From NCBI RefSeq assembly GCF_000147355.1, contig NC_014506.1:186001-250000 (forward strand): 64,000 nucleotides of DNA, written 5' to 3'. A program made the translations under genes and the position numbers. Every line of letters begins with the position of its first letter. Within the stretch, counting starts at the first letter, position 1. Positions 43,267 through 52,682 of the stretch are shown here, piece after piece. This DNA is from Sulfurimonas autotrophica DSM 16294. GTDB taxonomy: Bacteria; Campylobacterota; Campylobacteria; Campylobacterales; Sulfurimonadaceae. Below the pieces are notes generated by a model. It was given only the letters and a program-made list of their open reading frames with translations. It searched no databases and was not told the origin of the DNA.

Positions 43267-44298
43267 CTAAAGTACCTCGACTAAATATTTTGAAGGTGCT
43301 GTTGTTTTTCCTATGGACTCTAAAGTGAGTCCTGCATTTTTTGTAATAGATAAAAAATCATCAAGTGCATCTTTGCGTACAGCACACAGCAGTCCTCCAG
43401 AAGTTTGCGCATCACATAAAATATCTTGCTGCTCGGTTGTCATGGGTGAGATTTTCTCTCCGTAACTCTCAAAATTTCTTCGTGTTCCGCCTGGTACACA
43501 GCCCATTTCTAAATACTTTTTGACATTTTTGAGTGTCGGCACTTTCTCAAATTCAACAACTGCGCTGATACCGCTTCCCTCACATATTTCACTTAAATGT
43601 CCAAGCAGACCGAAGCCTGTAACATCAGTGAGTGCCGTTACTCCTTCAAGCTGAGAAATTTCTGCTCCGATTTTATTGAGTGTACACATTGCTTCTATGG
43701 CAATATCAATGTCACCTTCCGAGATTTTACCTTGTTTTTGTGCTGTAGTAAGGATGCCGATACCCAGTGGTTTTGTTAAAAAGAGTTCGCAATCAGCCTC
43801 GGCAGTATTGTTTCTTTTTATGTGCTCATTGTTTGCAATGCCTGTAACTGCAAGTCCGAAAATCGGCTCAGGGGAGTCTATGCTGTGTCCGCCGGCTAGT
43901 GGAATACCCGCTTCTTCGCAGACAGAACGCCCCCCGTCAATCACTTCACGTGCTACATTAGCATCAAGCTTGTTGATGGGCCAGCCAAAAATAGAAATTG
44001 CCATAAGTGGTTTACCGCCCATCGCATAAATATCACTGATGGCATTGGTGGCTGCAATGCGCCCGAATGTAAAGGGATCGTCAACTATAGGCATAAAAAA
44101 ATCAGTTGTGCTTAAAACAGAAGTACCATTGCCCAAATCAAATGCTGCAGCATCATCTTTTGAACTGTTACCGACTAAAAGTTCAGGGTATTGAATCGTT
44201 TCGCGTGAGCTTTTTAAGATACTGTCGAGTAATTTTGGAGAAATTTTACAGCCGCAGCCTGCACCGTGACTGTATTGTGTGAGTTTTATATCTTTCAT
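43267..44298 (-). CDS. selD: Selenophosphate synthetase SelD
   Basis: 343 residues from ATG 44298 ([10 protein letters not shown]). Active-site C15-G-C-K18 in [10 protein letters not shown] is the counterpart of E. coli Cys17/Lys20; it is a cysteine, not selenocysteine. ATP-binding [10 protein letters not shown] and A-G-G-H-S-I-D are present. It makes selenophosphate for selenocysteine and for MnmH. An upstream in-frame ATG at 44376 lies beyond the promoter region and is rejected. Confidence 0.97.
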   Translation of the reverse strand: MKDIKLTQYSHGAGCGCKISPKLLDSILKSSRETIQYPELLVGNSSKDDAAAFDLGNGTSVLSTTDFFMPIVDDPFTFGRIAATNAISDIYAMGGKPLMAISIFGWPINKLDANVAREVIDGGRSVCEEAGIPLAGGHSIDSPEPIFGLAVTGIANNEHIKRNNTAEADCELFLTKPLGIGILTTAQKQGKISEGDIDIAIEAMCTLNKIGAEISQLEGVTALTDVTGFGLLGHLSEICEGSGISAVVEFEKVPTLKNVKKYLEMGCVPGGTRRNFESYGEKISPMTTEQQDILCDAQTSGGLLCAVRKDALDDFLSITKNAGLTLESIGKTTAPSKYLVEVL

Positions 44299-44370
44299 AA
44301 TGTATAATGTCCTAAATAAAGTTTCATATACTAGTCTTCTTTGACTAAAAGAGAGATTAACGGGGAAAAT

Positions 44371-44814
44371 ATGCACACAAATATCAAATATATTGTTTTG
44401 GATTATAATGGCACAATAGCTAAAGATGGTGTTTTAAAAGAAGAGTTAAGAAGTTTACTGCCGCTTTTGGCACAAAAATATACTTTACATGTAATCACTG
44501 CAGATACATTCGGCAGTGTGAAAAATGAGTTGAAAGATTTTGATTTACATGTAAAGGTTTTACAGAGCGAAAATCATACTCTGGAAAAAGAGGCATATAT
44601 AAGTGGATTAGATGCAAGTGAGTGCGCTGCAATAGGGAATGGGAACAATGATATGAAAATGCTGCAAAAAGCGGCAATTGGAATCTGCGTAATGGGAGAT
44701 GAAGGGTGCAGTACAAAAAGTCTGTTTGCTTCAGATATTGTATGTAAATCTATATCTGAAGCACTGGAACTGTTTATTTATCCTAAACGCTTAAGAGCTA
44801 CTCTTAGAGTATAA
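44371..44814 (+). CDS. HAD-family hydrolase, soluble P-type-ATPase-like
   Basis: 147 residues from ATG 44371 with GGGG upstream. HAD motif I V-L-D-Y-N-G-T, motif II T-A-D-T, motif III lysine region, motif [12 protein letters not shown]. It has no cap domain and resembles the P-domain of P-type ATPases. Substrate unknown. Divergent from selD, and its end overlaps the nitroreductase end by 11 bases. Confidence 0.88.
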   Translation: MHTNIKYIVLDYNGTIAKDGVLKEELRSLLPLLAQKYTLHVITADTFGSVKNELKDFDLHVKVLQSENHTLEKEAYISGLDASECAAIGNGNNDMKMLQKAAIGICVMGDEGCSTKSLFASDIVCKSISEALELFIYPKRLRATLRV

Positions 44815-45433
44815 ATTCTACTACTTCATCAAAGGAGAGTCTGATTTGTTCGGGCTGTGGATTGAGTCTATAACCAAAAGGCAGTAGCATAGCAACTTGA
44901 AATTTTTTCGTATCAAGTGCTAAAATTTCTTCAACTTTCTCTTTCTCAAATCCTTCTATAGGACAGGAATCTATGCCAATAAATGCAGCTCCAGTCATCA
45001 TATTCGCAGCAGCAATGTAAGTCTGCTTTGCACTCCAGCAATAAATATTTTCATTACTGCTTAATGTTGTAGCTAAATGCTTTGCATATAAGTCCATATA
45101 CATATCTAAGGCCTCTTTTGGCATTTCGCGGCGGGCAAATCTTTTTTTGACTTTTCCTGATTCCACCTTAACACTTTCTATGCCGGCTAGAACTATGACA
45201 AGATGGGAACATGATGTAATTTGAACTTGATTCCAACAGGCAGGTCTGAGTTTGGCTTTTAACGCTTCATTTGTTATGACTAAAAATTTCCAGGCTTCCA
45301 TACCAAAGGATGAAGGAGATTTCCTTGCGCACTCAAGTATAAAGTGCATATTTTCATCTGATATTTTTTTGTTTTTATCAAATATCTTACACGCATGTCT
45401 AAAATCCATTGCTTGTATAAACTGATTTTGCAT
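44804..45433 (-). CDS. NAD(P)H-dependent nitroreductase family protein
   Basis: 209 residues, FMN-binding fold. A-R-K-S-P-S-S-F-G-M-E-A-W-K-F at about 35-50 and the C-terminal L-P-F-G-Y-R are characteristic of the NfsB/NfnB group. Reduces nitro compounds or quinones; physiological substrate unknown. Ends inside the HAD gene's last codons (convergent overlap). Confidence 0.9.
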   Translation of the reverse strand: MQNQFIQAMDFRHACKIFDKNKKISDENMHFILECARKSPSSFGMEAWKFLVITNEALKAKLRPACWNQVQITSCSHLVIVLAGIESVKVESGKVKKRFARREMPKEALDMYMDLYAKHLATTLSSNENIYCWSAKQTYIAAANMMTGAAFIGIDSCPIEGFEKEKVEEILALDTKKFQVAMLLPFGYRLNPQPEQIRLSFDEVVEFIL

Positions 45434-45525
45434 TTTTTATCCTTAGAATATGTCAAATTGCCATAAATATAGAGGCAATATTTTAAAGTCTATATAATGA
45501 TAGCACAAAAAGTTGGGAGTTTATA

Positions 45526-45870
45526 ATGACTTTAGGAAAATGTCCATATTGTGATGATGGCGAGATTGAGGTACGTGACAAAGAAGTAAGCGGTAAAAAA
45601 GTTAAGCTTTATGCCTGTACAAATGCACAATGGACAACAGAAGACGGTGAGATGTTTGAAGTGACACAGGAGTCTACATGCAGTTTTAGAATCTGGCAGA
45701 ACTCTTTGGCAAAATACGGAAAATGGCTGAATTATAAAGAGGTAAGAGAACTTTTAAGCGAGGGTGAGCTTGAAGTGGAACTTCTGAGTAAAAAATACGG
45801 CAAAAAATTTTACTATACCAAAACAGTGGTTTTAAATGAAGAGTATGGTGTAAGTGTACTTTGGGATTAG
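45526..45870 (+). CDS. Topoisomerase-type zinc finger protein
   Basis: 114 residues. C6-P-Y-C9 followed by C31 and C52, in a pattern like the C-terminal zinc ribbon of topoisomerase I; beta-rich and followed by a second region with a possible nucleic-acid-binding beta sheet. It is probably a stand-alone zinc ribbon protein that binds DNA or RNA. It is followed 18 bases later by the histidine kinase. Confidence 0.75.
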   Translation: MTLGKCPYCDDGEIEVRDKEVSGKKVKLYACTNAQWTTEDGEMFEVTQESTCSFRIWQNSLAKYGKWLNYKEVRELLSEGELEVELLSKKYGKKFYYTKTVVLNEEYGVSVLWD

Positions 45871-45876
45871 TTTGGT

Positions 45877-45882
45877 TAAAAT
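45877..45882 (+). promoter_or_regulatory. -10-like element just before the histidine kinase
   Basis: TAAAAT at 45877-45882 ends 6 bases before ATG 45889, the same spacing as at kdsD, and there is no Shine-Dalgarno sequence. Weak on its own. Confidence 0.3.
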
Positions 45883-45888
45883 CTAGTT

Positions 45889-47109
45889 ATGTTAGAGCAG
45901 TATAAAGAAGCAATTGAAAAAAGCAATATTATCTCAAAAACCGATGTAAACGGCATCATTACATTTGTAAATGATGAGTTTTGCAAAATTTCCGGCTACT
46001 CAAAAGAGGAGCTTATCGGTAAAAACCACAATATTGTAAGACATCCTGATGTGCCGGCTTCACAGTTTAAAGCACTATGGGAGACGATAAAGGCAAAAAA
46101 AACCTATAAAGCTACGGTCAAAAACAGAGCAAAAAACGGATCGACTTTTTATGTCAATACCACCGTCATTCCTATACTTGATGAAAAAAATAATATTGAA
46201 GAGTTCATTGCCATTCGCTACGACGTGACAAAAGAGGTTTTTTATAAACAGAGTCTCGAGCAAAAAGAAAAAGAGCTTGAAGAATTAAATGAAAATCTTG
46301 AAAAAAGAGTACAAGAGAAGACAAAGGAGCTCAAAGAGCTCAATGAGACACTTGAACTCAGAGTCTATGAAGAAATAGCCAAAAATGAGCAGAAACAAAA
46401 AGTGATGTTTTGGCAGTCCCGTCTTGCAAGTCTGGGTGAAATGCTTGCCAATATAGCACACCAATGGAGACAACCTTTGACGGAACTCAGTCTTACACTT
46501 TTTAGTTTGAAAAAAGCCGCTTTGCAAAATAATGAAAAAGAGGTGCAAAGTCTGTATGATGAAAGTAAATTAATTATACAGAACATGTCTACCACCATAG
46601 ATGATTTTACCAACTTTTTTAAGCCGACAAAACATAAACACTATTTTAAGATTGCTCAGAGTATTAATGAGTCGCTGAGTATTTTAGAAAAAATCATTAC
46701 AAAAGAGATGATTACTATACGCACTGATTTTGAAGATGTGGAAGTACTTGGTATCTCAAATGAATTGACACAGGTTATGATAAATCTCATACAAAATTCA
46801 AAAGATGCTTTTTTGCAATCAGGAGTATTGCTTAAAGAGATAAATATAAGAGTAAAAAAAGAAAAAGAGTTTGCGATTATAGAGTTTGAGGATAATGCGG
46901 GCGGTATAAAAGAAAAAGAGATATATAAAATCTTTGAACCTTATTTTACAACAAAACACTCCTCTTCGGGAACAGGGCTTGGATTGTTTATGTCAAAAAT
47001 GATTTGTGAGCAGGGCTTAAACGGTTCAATAGATGTAAAATCAAAAAAAGGTTTTACAACATTCAGTATAAAAATACCACTTCAAGACAGAGACAAAGCA
47101 AATGCGTAA
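45889..47109 (+). CDS. PAS-domain sensor histidine kinase
   Basis: 406 residues, no membrane span. PAS domain (about 8-115; G-I-I-T-F-V-N-D-E-F-C-K-I-S-G-Y-S), a coiled coil (120-175), the HisKA box with H191 in I-A-H-Q-W-R-Q-P-L, and a HATPase domain (N-L-I-Q-N-S-K-D-A, D-N-A-G-G-I, G-T-G-L-G-L-F). The PAS is Aer-like (N-I-V-R-H-P-D-V-P), typical of redox or energy sensing, possibly with haem or FAD. It overlaps the response regulator gene by 8 bases; together they form a two-component pair. Confidence 0.95.
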   Translation: MLEQYKEAIEKSNIISKTDVNGIITFVNDEFCKISGYSKEELIGKNHNIVRHPDVPASQFKALWETIKAKKTYKATVKNRAKNGSTFYVNTTVIPILDEKNNIEEFIAIRYDVTKEVFYKQSLEQKEKELEELNENLEKRVQEKTKELKELNETLELRVYEEIAKNEQKQKVMFWQSRLASLGEMLANIAHQWRQPLTELSLTLFSLKKAALQNNEKEVQSLYDESKLIIQNMSTTIDDFTNFFKPTKHKHYFKIAQSINESLSILEKIITKEMITIRTDFEDVEVLGISNELTQVMINLIQNSKDAFLQSGVLLKEINIRVKKEKEFAIIEFEDNAGGIKEKEIYKIFEPYFTTKHSSSGTGLGLFMSKMICEQGLNGSIDVKSKKGFTTFSIKIPLQDRDKANA

Positions 47110-47767
47110 TAAGTTTTTAAAAAGTTTGAAAATTTTACTTGTTGAAGATGAAGAAAAACTCTCTTCGCTGCTTAAAAATGCCATCGGAGACAGTTTTCAC
47201 AGTTTTTTGTTGGCAAAAGACGGAAATGAAGGTTTAGAAATTTATAAAAAAGTTTTACCTGATATTGTCATTACTGATATTATGATGCCCAACAAAACCG
47301 GCTTGGAAATGGCTAAAGAGATAAAAAAAATAAATCCAGAGAGTAAAATAATTATACTGAGTGCCTTTAGCGATGTTGAAAAGCTTTTAAGTGCCATAGA
47401 TATAGGTGTAGTTAAATACTTTATAAAGCCTTTTGATCCGGATGAGGTTTTGACATATATTCTTTCACTTGAAGAGGTAATAGGAGAAAAATCAATACCA
47501 TTGGCAGAGGGCTTTGTTTTTAATAAAACTACAAAGAGCCTTTATAGAAATAACAGATACATAGCGCTTTCAAAAAAAGAGATTGCGTTTTTAGAAGTTT
47601 TACTCGAAGAGAATATTGTTGCGTATCAAAAAATAAAAAAATTAGTCTGGAATGAAATGGTGAGTGATGCGAGATTGCGAACATTTATAAGACGACTCAG
47701 AGAAAAAACTTCAAAAGAGCTTCTTATAAATATCAAAGGAGAAGGCTACCAAATAGCACTGAGCTAA
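47102..47767 (+). CDS. OmpR-type response regulator
   Basis: 221 residues. Receiver domain with phospho-acceptor D59 (I-V-I-T-D-I-M-M-P), S87 and K109, plus a winged-helix output domain (about 130-221; L-R-T-F-I-R-R-L-R-E-K-T). Partner of the kinase upstream. Targets not visible; the small secreted protein at 47787 is convergent. Confidence 0.95.
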   Translation: MRNKFLKSLKILLVEDEEKLSSLLKNAIGDSFHSFLLAKDGNEGLEIYKKVLPDIVITDIMMPNKTGLEMAKEIKKINPESKIIILSAFSDVEKLLSAIDIGVVKYFIKPFDPDEVLTYILSLEEVIGEKSIPLAEGFVFNKTTKSLYRNNRYIALSKKEIAFLEVLLEENIVAYQKIKKLVWNEMVSDARLRTFIRRLREKTSKELLINIKGEGYQIALS

Positions 47768-47786
47768 AGGGCAGCCGTATTTTGAC

Positions 47787-47930
47787 TTATCTGTTAATAT
47801 ACAGATTCTCACCTGGATGGTTTGGCTTTGATATTGCCGCTTTTTTAACTTCTTTTTTATCGTAGTGAACTGTTTCTTGCGCTTGAAGTGCAACTATTGC
47901 CAATGTAAATGCTAGAATGATTTTAATCAT
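47787..47930 (-). CDS. Small secreted peptide
   Basis: 47 residues beginning M-I-K-I-I-L-A-F-T-L-A-I-V-A-L-Q-A-Q-E, a complete signal peptide with cleavage probably after A-Q or Q-A, leaving about 30 charged residues (T-V-H-Y-D-K-K-E-V-K-K-A-A). AGGAAA lies 4 bases before ATG. No family known. Its promoter would be in the 48000 region, which has AT-rich sequence but nothing else clear. Confidence 0.65.
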   Translation of the reverse strand: MIKIILAFTLAIVALQAQETVHYDKKEVKKAAISKPNHPGENLYINR

Positions 47931-48061
47931 GATATTTCCTTGTTAAGAGTAAAATAATACTCGGTTTTTTAAATAGGACAATTTTTGTCTGATTTAAATT
48001 TTGAAGAATAGTATCTTGTTTTTTTAAATAAAAAATTGATATATATCAAGAAAATAGTGAT

Positions 48062-48763
48062 TTATCTCCAAATAATAGGTAAATTATTTGACAATTGGGA
48101 TTTTTCAAAAGATTTGGAAGGTTTTTCAAGCCCTCCTATATTACTTTGTGTGTCTAAAAATTCTTGAATATAATAGGTTTTATTGTATCCTTTTAATTTC
48201 AAATCTTCTATTATAAGATTAATGTCATCACTGTTTAACAGATCTGCATGCAGTGTAGTTCTTACTTCAAAGTCTATATTACTGTTGATAAGCAGATCAA
48301 GTGTTTTATTAAATTCTTCATATTTGTTTGAGTGGGTTATTTGAGTGAATTTATATTGGGGTGCTTTGTAATCAAGGGCGACATAGTCCAGCAACTCTAA
48401 ATCAATGAGCTGCTTTACATGTAAGTAGTTTGTACCGTTTGTATCAAGCTTGATTAAAAATCCGAGTTTTTTGATTTGTCTGCAGAAAGCTGTCAAATCA
48501 TAAGAAGAAGCCTCTCCGCCTGAGAGGACAACTGCATCTAAAAGATGCTCTCTTGTACGTAAAAATGCAAGCGCATCTTCAAGTGTATAGCTACCCTTTT
48601 TGGCAAAGACTATGTCTTTGTTGTAACAAAAGTCACAACGCATATTGCATCCGCTAAACCAGAAAATACAGGCAAGCTGATCAGGATAATCCAAATGGGT
48701 AAATTTGGTTATATCATATATGCACTTCTCACTCTTTAAACTGTTTGCGCTGTCTGTGTTCAC
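48062..48763 (-). CDS. nrdG: Anaerobic ribonucleotide reductase activase NrdG
   Basis: 233 residues from GTG 48763. Radical SAM motif C39-N-M-R-C43-D-F-C46, then V-V-L-S-G-G-E and I-K-L-D-T-N-G-T. It installs the glycyl radical on NrdD under anaerobic conditions. Longer than E. coli NrdG (154 residues), more like PflA-type activases. The first 35 bases overlap the small NrdD-like ORF, so translation of all three is probably coupled. Confidence 0.92.
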   Translation of the reverse strand: MNTDSANSLKSEKCIYDITKFTHLDYPDQLACIFWFSGCNMRCDFCYNKDIVFAKKGSYTLEDALAFLRTREHLLDAVVLSGGEASSYDLTAFCRQIKKLGFLIKLDTNGTNYLHVKQLIDLELLDYVALDYKAPQYKFTQITHSNKYEEFNKTLDLLINSNIDFEVRTTLHADLLNSDDINLIIEDLKLKGYNKTYYIQEFLDTQSNIGGLEKPSKSFEKSQLSNNLPIIWR

Positions 48764-48878
48764 CTGTTTTTCCTATGTTAAAACTCTCAACAGGTCTGTG
48801 ATAGCCCATTACTCGTGTGTATACTATACATTTTTGTCTATTTTCTTTGACTAATTCTAAAATTTCATTTTTACTCAT
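48729..48878 (-). CDS. Separate glycyl-radical C-terminal domain of NrdD
   Basis: 49 residues. The motif V-Y-T-R-V-M-G-Y-H-R-P-V followed by F-N-I-G-K-T-G-E-H-R-Q-R matches the very C-terminus of class III NrdD proteins, where the G of R-V-x-G-Y carries the radical. Here it has its own ATG at 48878, overlapping the nrdD stop by 4 bases (ATGA), and it ends within nrdG. So the radical-bearing segment is on a separate polypeptide or is joined by frameshifting. Confidence 0.82.
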   Translation of the reverse strand: MSKNEILELVKENRQKCIVYTRVMGYHRPVESFNIGKTGEHRQRKQFKE

Positions 48879-50983
48879 GACGCTTCCTTTTTTTGGTTTT
48901 CATATTCATTAATCAGTTCTTCATCGCATTTTGGACAATACTCATGCTCTCCTGAGATATATCCGTGTTTTGGACAAACTGAAAACAATGGCGTTACCGT
49001 AATATATGGCAGCCTGAAGTTTGTAATGACATTTTTCACTAACTTACGGCAGGCTTCAGTAGAACTAAGCCTCTCCTGCATATAAAGATGCAGTACCGTT
49101 CCCCCTGTGTATTTTGTCTGCAAATCATCCTGCAGGGTCAAAGCTTCAAAAGGGTCATCCGTTAGCCCGACCGGAATCTGCGAAGAGTTTGTATAGTAGA
49201 TGTTTTCATCCATACCTGCTTGTATGATTTTATCACTGTATCTTTTCTTGTCTTCTTTTGCAAATCTGTACGTTGTTCCCTCTGCCGGTGTGGCTTCGAG
49301 ATTGTAAAGGTTCCCTGTTTCTTCTTGAAATACAACCATTCTCTCTCTTATATGATTAAGAATTTCGGTTGCAAAGTCAATTCCCTGTGTTGAACTGATA
49401 TCATAGGCACCTCCCGAAAAATTCAGTATCATTTCATTGATTCCATTAACGCCGATAGTAGAAAAATGGTTTTTAAATCCGGGTAAATATCTTTTTGTAT
49501 AAGGGAAAAGCCCTCTGTCATACATCTCCTGAATAAAAACGCGTTTTTTCTCCAAAGTAGATTTCGCATACTCCATCAATTCATCAAGCCGCTCTAAGAG
49601 AGATGCCATATTTCCTTTGTGTAAAAAGCCAAGCCTTGCCATATTGATTGTGACAACACCTATGCTTCCTGTCATTTCAGCACTGCCGAACAGGCCACCG
49701 CCTCGTTTAAGAAGTTCCCTTAAATCAAGCTGTAGTCTGCAACACATACTTCTGACATGTCCGGGCTTATATGCTTCATCGTTTGCAATAAGTTCTCCGT
49801 TTTTATCTCTTTTGTATTGGCTCCCTATGAAATTTTGAAAGTAGGAAGAGCCAATTTTTGCCGTGTTTTCAAACAGCAAATCTGTATTTTCGCCGTACCA
49901 GTCAAAATCTTCAGTAATATTGACGGTAGGTATAGGAAATGTAAAAGGCTGACCGGTTTTGTCACCCTCTGTCATAACCTCATAGTAAGCTTTGTTTATC
50001 ATATGCATCTCTTCTTGAAAATCTTTATATGTCATATCAGTCAGAGAGGTGACACCTCTCTCTTGTGCTTTGAATCTTAGATTGGCATCATCAATATTTT
50101 CAAAGAGATGGCGCTGCTTACTTGTTGGAATCTGATCCTTCAAATCATCCGGAACGTTCCAATCTATAGTGATATTTGTAAAAGGCGATTGTCCCCATCG
50201 TGCAGGAACATTTAAATTGTATATGAAACTACGAATACTTTTTTTTACCTCCTTATATGAAAGTTGATCTTTAAAAAGATAAGGTGCCAGGTATGTGTCA
50301 AAGGATGAAAAGGCTTGTGCTCCGGCCCATTCACTTTGCAAAATACCCAAAAAATTTGCCATTTGTCCAAGAGCTTCTCTGAAATGCTTTGGTGCATTGC
50401 TTTCCACTCTCCCTCTTACTCCGTTAAACCCTTCATCCAGAAGAACTCTTAGACTCCAACCGGCACAATAACCGGTCAAACAGTCCAAATCATGTATGTG
50501 ATAGTCCCCATTTCTATGCGCATACCCTTCTTCTTTTGAGTAAATTTTGTCAAGCCAGTAGTTTGCTATAACTTTGCCTGCCGTATTGTTTACAAGCCCC
50601 GCATTTGAATAACCCGTATTGGAGTTTGCTTTTATTCGCCAGTCACTCCCACTGATATACTCTTCTATAGTTTGCGTAGAATTAATATATGTCGTGTCGT
50701 CTTCGAGAAGGTTATCTCTTTGAAGTTTATGTAAATGACGATAGAGCATAAAAGAACGCATTACATCAAAATATTTTGCTTTAAAAAGTTCCTGCTCTAT
50801 AATGTCCTGTATGTCTTCTACGGCAACAACTCGTTTGGCATCGAGTCTTTGTATAACTTTTATATACACTGTTTCGTCAAAATCTACATGCTCACTTAAA
50901 AAAGCTTTTTTAATGGCATCTTCTATTTTATAAGAGAAAAACTGTTTGTAAGAACCGTCTCGTTTTAAAATATATTCTACCAT
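48875..50983 (-). CDS. nrdD: Anaerobic ribonucleoside-triphosphate reductase NrdD (catalytic part)
   Basis: 702 residues. ATP-cone allosteric domain (1-90; Y-I-L-K-R-D-G-S-Y), then the ten-stranded barrel (D-Y-H-I-H-D-L-D, F-P-I-P-T-V-N-I-T, C-C-R-L). The C-terminal zinc site is F-S-V-C-P-K-H-G-Y and C-P-K-C-D-E-E-L. No R-x-x-G-Y glycyl-radical motif follows; the protein stops 14 residues after the zinc site, and that motif is on the next ORF. AAGGAG ribosome site. Confidence 0.95.
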   Translation of the reverse strand: MVEYILKRDGSYKQFFSYKIEDAIKKAFLSEHVDFDETVYIKVIQRLDAKRVVAVEDIQDIIEQELFKAKYFDVMRSFMLYRHLHKLQRDNLLEDDTTYINSTQTIEEYISGSDWRIKANSNTGYSNAGLVNNTAGKVIANYWLDKIYSKEEGYAHRNGDYHIHDLDCLTGYCAGWSLRVLLDEGFNGVRGRVESNAPKHFREALGQMANFLGILQSEWAGAQAFSSFDTYLAPYLFKDQLSYKEVKKSIRSFIYNLNVPARWGQSPFTNITIDWNVPDDLKDQIPTSKQRHLFENIDDANLRFKAQERGVTSLTDMTYKDFQEEMHMINKAYYEVMTEGDKTGQPFTFPIPTVNITEDFDWYGENTDLLFENTAKIGSSYFQNFIGSQYKRDKNGELIANDEAYKPGHVRSMCCRLQLDLRELLKRGGGLFGSAEMTGSIGVVTINMARLGFLHKGNMASLLERLDELMEYAKSTLEKKRVFIQEMYDRGLFPYTKRYLPGFKNHFSTIGVNGINEMILNFSGGAYDISSTQGIDFATEILNHIRERMVVFQEETGNLYNLEATPAEGTTYRFAKEDKKRYSDKIIQAGMDENIYYTNSSQIPVGLTDDPFEALTLQDDLQTKYTGGTVLHLYMQERLSSTEACRKLVKNVITNFRLPYITVTPLFSVCPKHGYISGEHEYCPKCDEELINEYENQKKEAS

Positions 50984-51177
50984 GTCTGCTCTCCTTAAGT
51001 GATGTCAGCAGTTTATAGCATCATTAATTAAGAAATGGTAATAATTTTCGTCACTTTTGTGTCATTTTAAATGATAAATATTGATTGTTTTGTTTAGCAT
51101 TTTTGGGCCTAAATTTTATGTTAAATTTTAATAGATTAGTGTAAAATACAATGTAATTAAAATATTTAAGAAATAAA

Positions 51178-51183
51178 TATAAT
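51178..51183 (+). promoter_or_regulatory. -10 element for the rml-cys operon
   Basis: TATAAT at 51178-51183, followed by AGGAGAG before rmlA. The 233 bases between nrdD and rmlA are otherwise AT-rich and hold no gene. Confidence 0.4.
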
Positions 51184-51216
51184 TTTATAAAAATAAAGTA
51201 TAGGAGAGTTATAAGA

Positions 51217-52101
51217 ATGAAAGGCATTATATTAGCAGGAGGAAGCGGTACAAGACTCTATCCTATTACAAAAGGTGTTTCTAAGCAACTAGTTCCAATT
51301 TATGATAAACCGATGATTTATTATCCTTTGTCTGTTTTGATGCTTGCCGGCATAACTGAAGTATTGATTATATCAACTCCAAATGATTTGCCGAGATTTG
51401 AAGAACTTTTAGGTCATGGTTCAGATATTGGGATGAAGTTTAGCTATAAAGTGCAACCTTCTCCTGATGGTCTTGCACAAGCTTTTATACTTGGGAAAGA
51501 ATTTATTGGTAATTCTGATGTATGTCTTGTTTTAGGAGATAATATTTTTTATGGACATGGCTTAACAAATCTGCTTGCAAAAAGTGTGATAAATGCAAAA
51601 GACAAAAATCAAGCGACCGTTTATGGCTATTATGTAAATGACCCAGAGAGATATGGTGTAGCAGAGTTTAATGAGAAAGGGGAAGTGATTTCTATAGAAG
51701 AAAAACCAGCTAATCCTAAAAGTAATTATGCTGTAGTTGGACTATACTTTTATCCTAATGATGTAGTCAAAAAAGCAAAAGATGTAAAACCAAGCGATAG
51801 AGGAGAATTAGAAATAACAACTCTAAATGAAGATTATTTAAGGGAAAAAAGATTAAGAGTTAAGCTGATGGGCAGAGGTTATGCATGGCTTGATACGGGA
51901 ACGCATGAGAGTTTATTGGAGGCTAGTCTGTTTATACAGACTATAGAAAAGCGACAAGGTTTAAAAGTGGCATGTATCGAAGAAATAGCATATGAAATGG
52001 GGTATATCAGTAATGAAAAATTGATAGAACTTGCCCAGCCATTAAAGAAAAATGAATATGGGCAATATTTACTAAGCAGAGTTAGAGAAGGAATTGTATA
52101 A
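51217..52101 (+). CDS. rmlA: Glucose-1-phosphate thymidylyltransferase RmlA
   Basis: 294 residues. [11 protein letters not shown]...[13 protein letters not shown] is the nucleotide-binding signature, and [12 protein letters not shown] is also present. It makes dTDP-glucose, the first step to dTDP-L-rhamnose. Start of an operon of at least nine genes (51217-59018), each starting close to or inside its predecessor. Confidence 0.97.
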   Translation: MKGIILAGGSGTRLYPITKGVSKQLVPIYDKPMIYYPLSVLMLAGITEVLIISTPNDLPRFEELLGHGSDIGMKFSYKVQPSPDGLAQAFILGKEFIGNSDVCLVLGDNIFYGHGLTNLLAKSVINAKDKNQATVYGYYVNDPERYGVAEFNEKGEVISIEEKPANPKSNYAVVGLYFYPNDVVKKAKDVKPSDRGELEITTLNEDYLREKRLRVKLMGRGYAWLDTGTHESLLEASLFIQTIEKRQGLKVACIEEIAYEMGYISNEKLIELAQPLKKNEYGQYLLSRVREGIV

Positions 52102-52103
52102 AG

Positions 52104-52682
52104 ATGAAATTTGTAAGAACTGAAATACCTGATGTGGTTTTAATAGAACCTGTAGTTCATGGAGATGAGAGGGGTTATTTTGTAGAAACCTTTAGAGCTG
52201 ATAAGCTTGAAGAGTTTTTAGGATATAAAATAAATTTTTGTCAAGATAATGAATCTAAATCATCTCGTGGCGTTCTAAGAGGCTTACATTATCAACTTCA
52301 TCCTGCTGCGCAAACAAAACTTGTTCGCGTAATTCAAGGTAGAGTTCTTGATGTTGCAGTAGATATTAGAAAAGAGAGTTTAACGTTTGGGAAACATGTT
52401 GCAGTAGAGTTAAATGCTGAAAATAAACATCAACTTCTTGTACCTCGTGGATTTGCTCATGGGTTTGTTGTTCTTGAAGATGATACTATTTTTGCTTACA
52501 AAGTTGACAACTATTATAGTCCTGAGAACGATAGAGGAATTCTTTTTAGTGATGAAGCTCTTAATATTGACTGGACAATCCCATATAGTGAACTAAAACT
52601 TTCTGCAAAAGATAAAGTACAACCTAAACTTACCGAGACAAATGATATATTTGATTACAAGGTTAATTATTATAATGATTAG
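52104..52682 (+). CDS. rmlC: dTDP-4-dehydrorhamnose 3,5-epimerase RmlC
   Basis: 192 residues, cupin fold. G-D-E-R-G-Y-F-V-E-T-F, S-R-G-V-L-R-G-L-H-Y-Q with the catalytic histidine, and G-F-A-H-G-F are present. Third step to dTDP-rhamnose. It starts 2 bases after rmlA and overlaps rmlD by 8. Confidence 0.97.
   Translation: MKFVRTEIPDVVLIEPVVHGDERGYFVETFRADKLEEFLGYKINFCQDNESKSSRGVLRGLHYQLHPAAQTKLVRVIQGRVLDVAVDIRKESLTFGKHVAVELNAENKHQLLVPRGFAHGFVVLEDDTIFAYKVDNYYSPENDRGILFSDEALNIDWTIPYSELKLSAKDKVQPKLTETNDIFDYKVNYYND

Noticed and set aside
43267-44298. Selenocysteine in SelD
   Set aside because: The active-site codon reads as cysteine, not an in-frame TGA.
47711-47893. 60-codon lysine-rich minus-strand frame
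   Set aside because: It runs into the response regulator gene; the overlapping frame 47787-47930 has a signal peptide and ribosome site instead.
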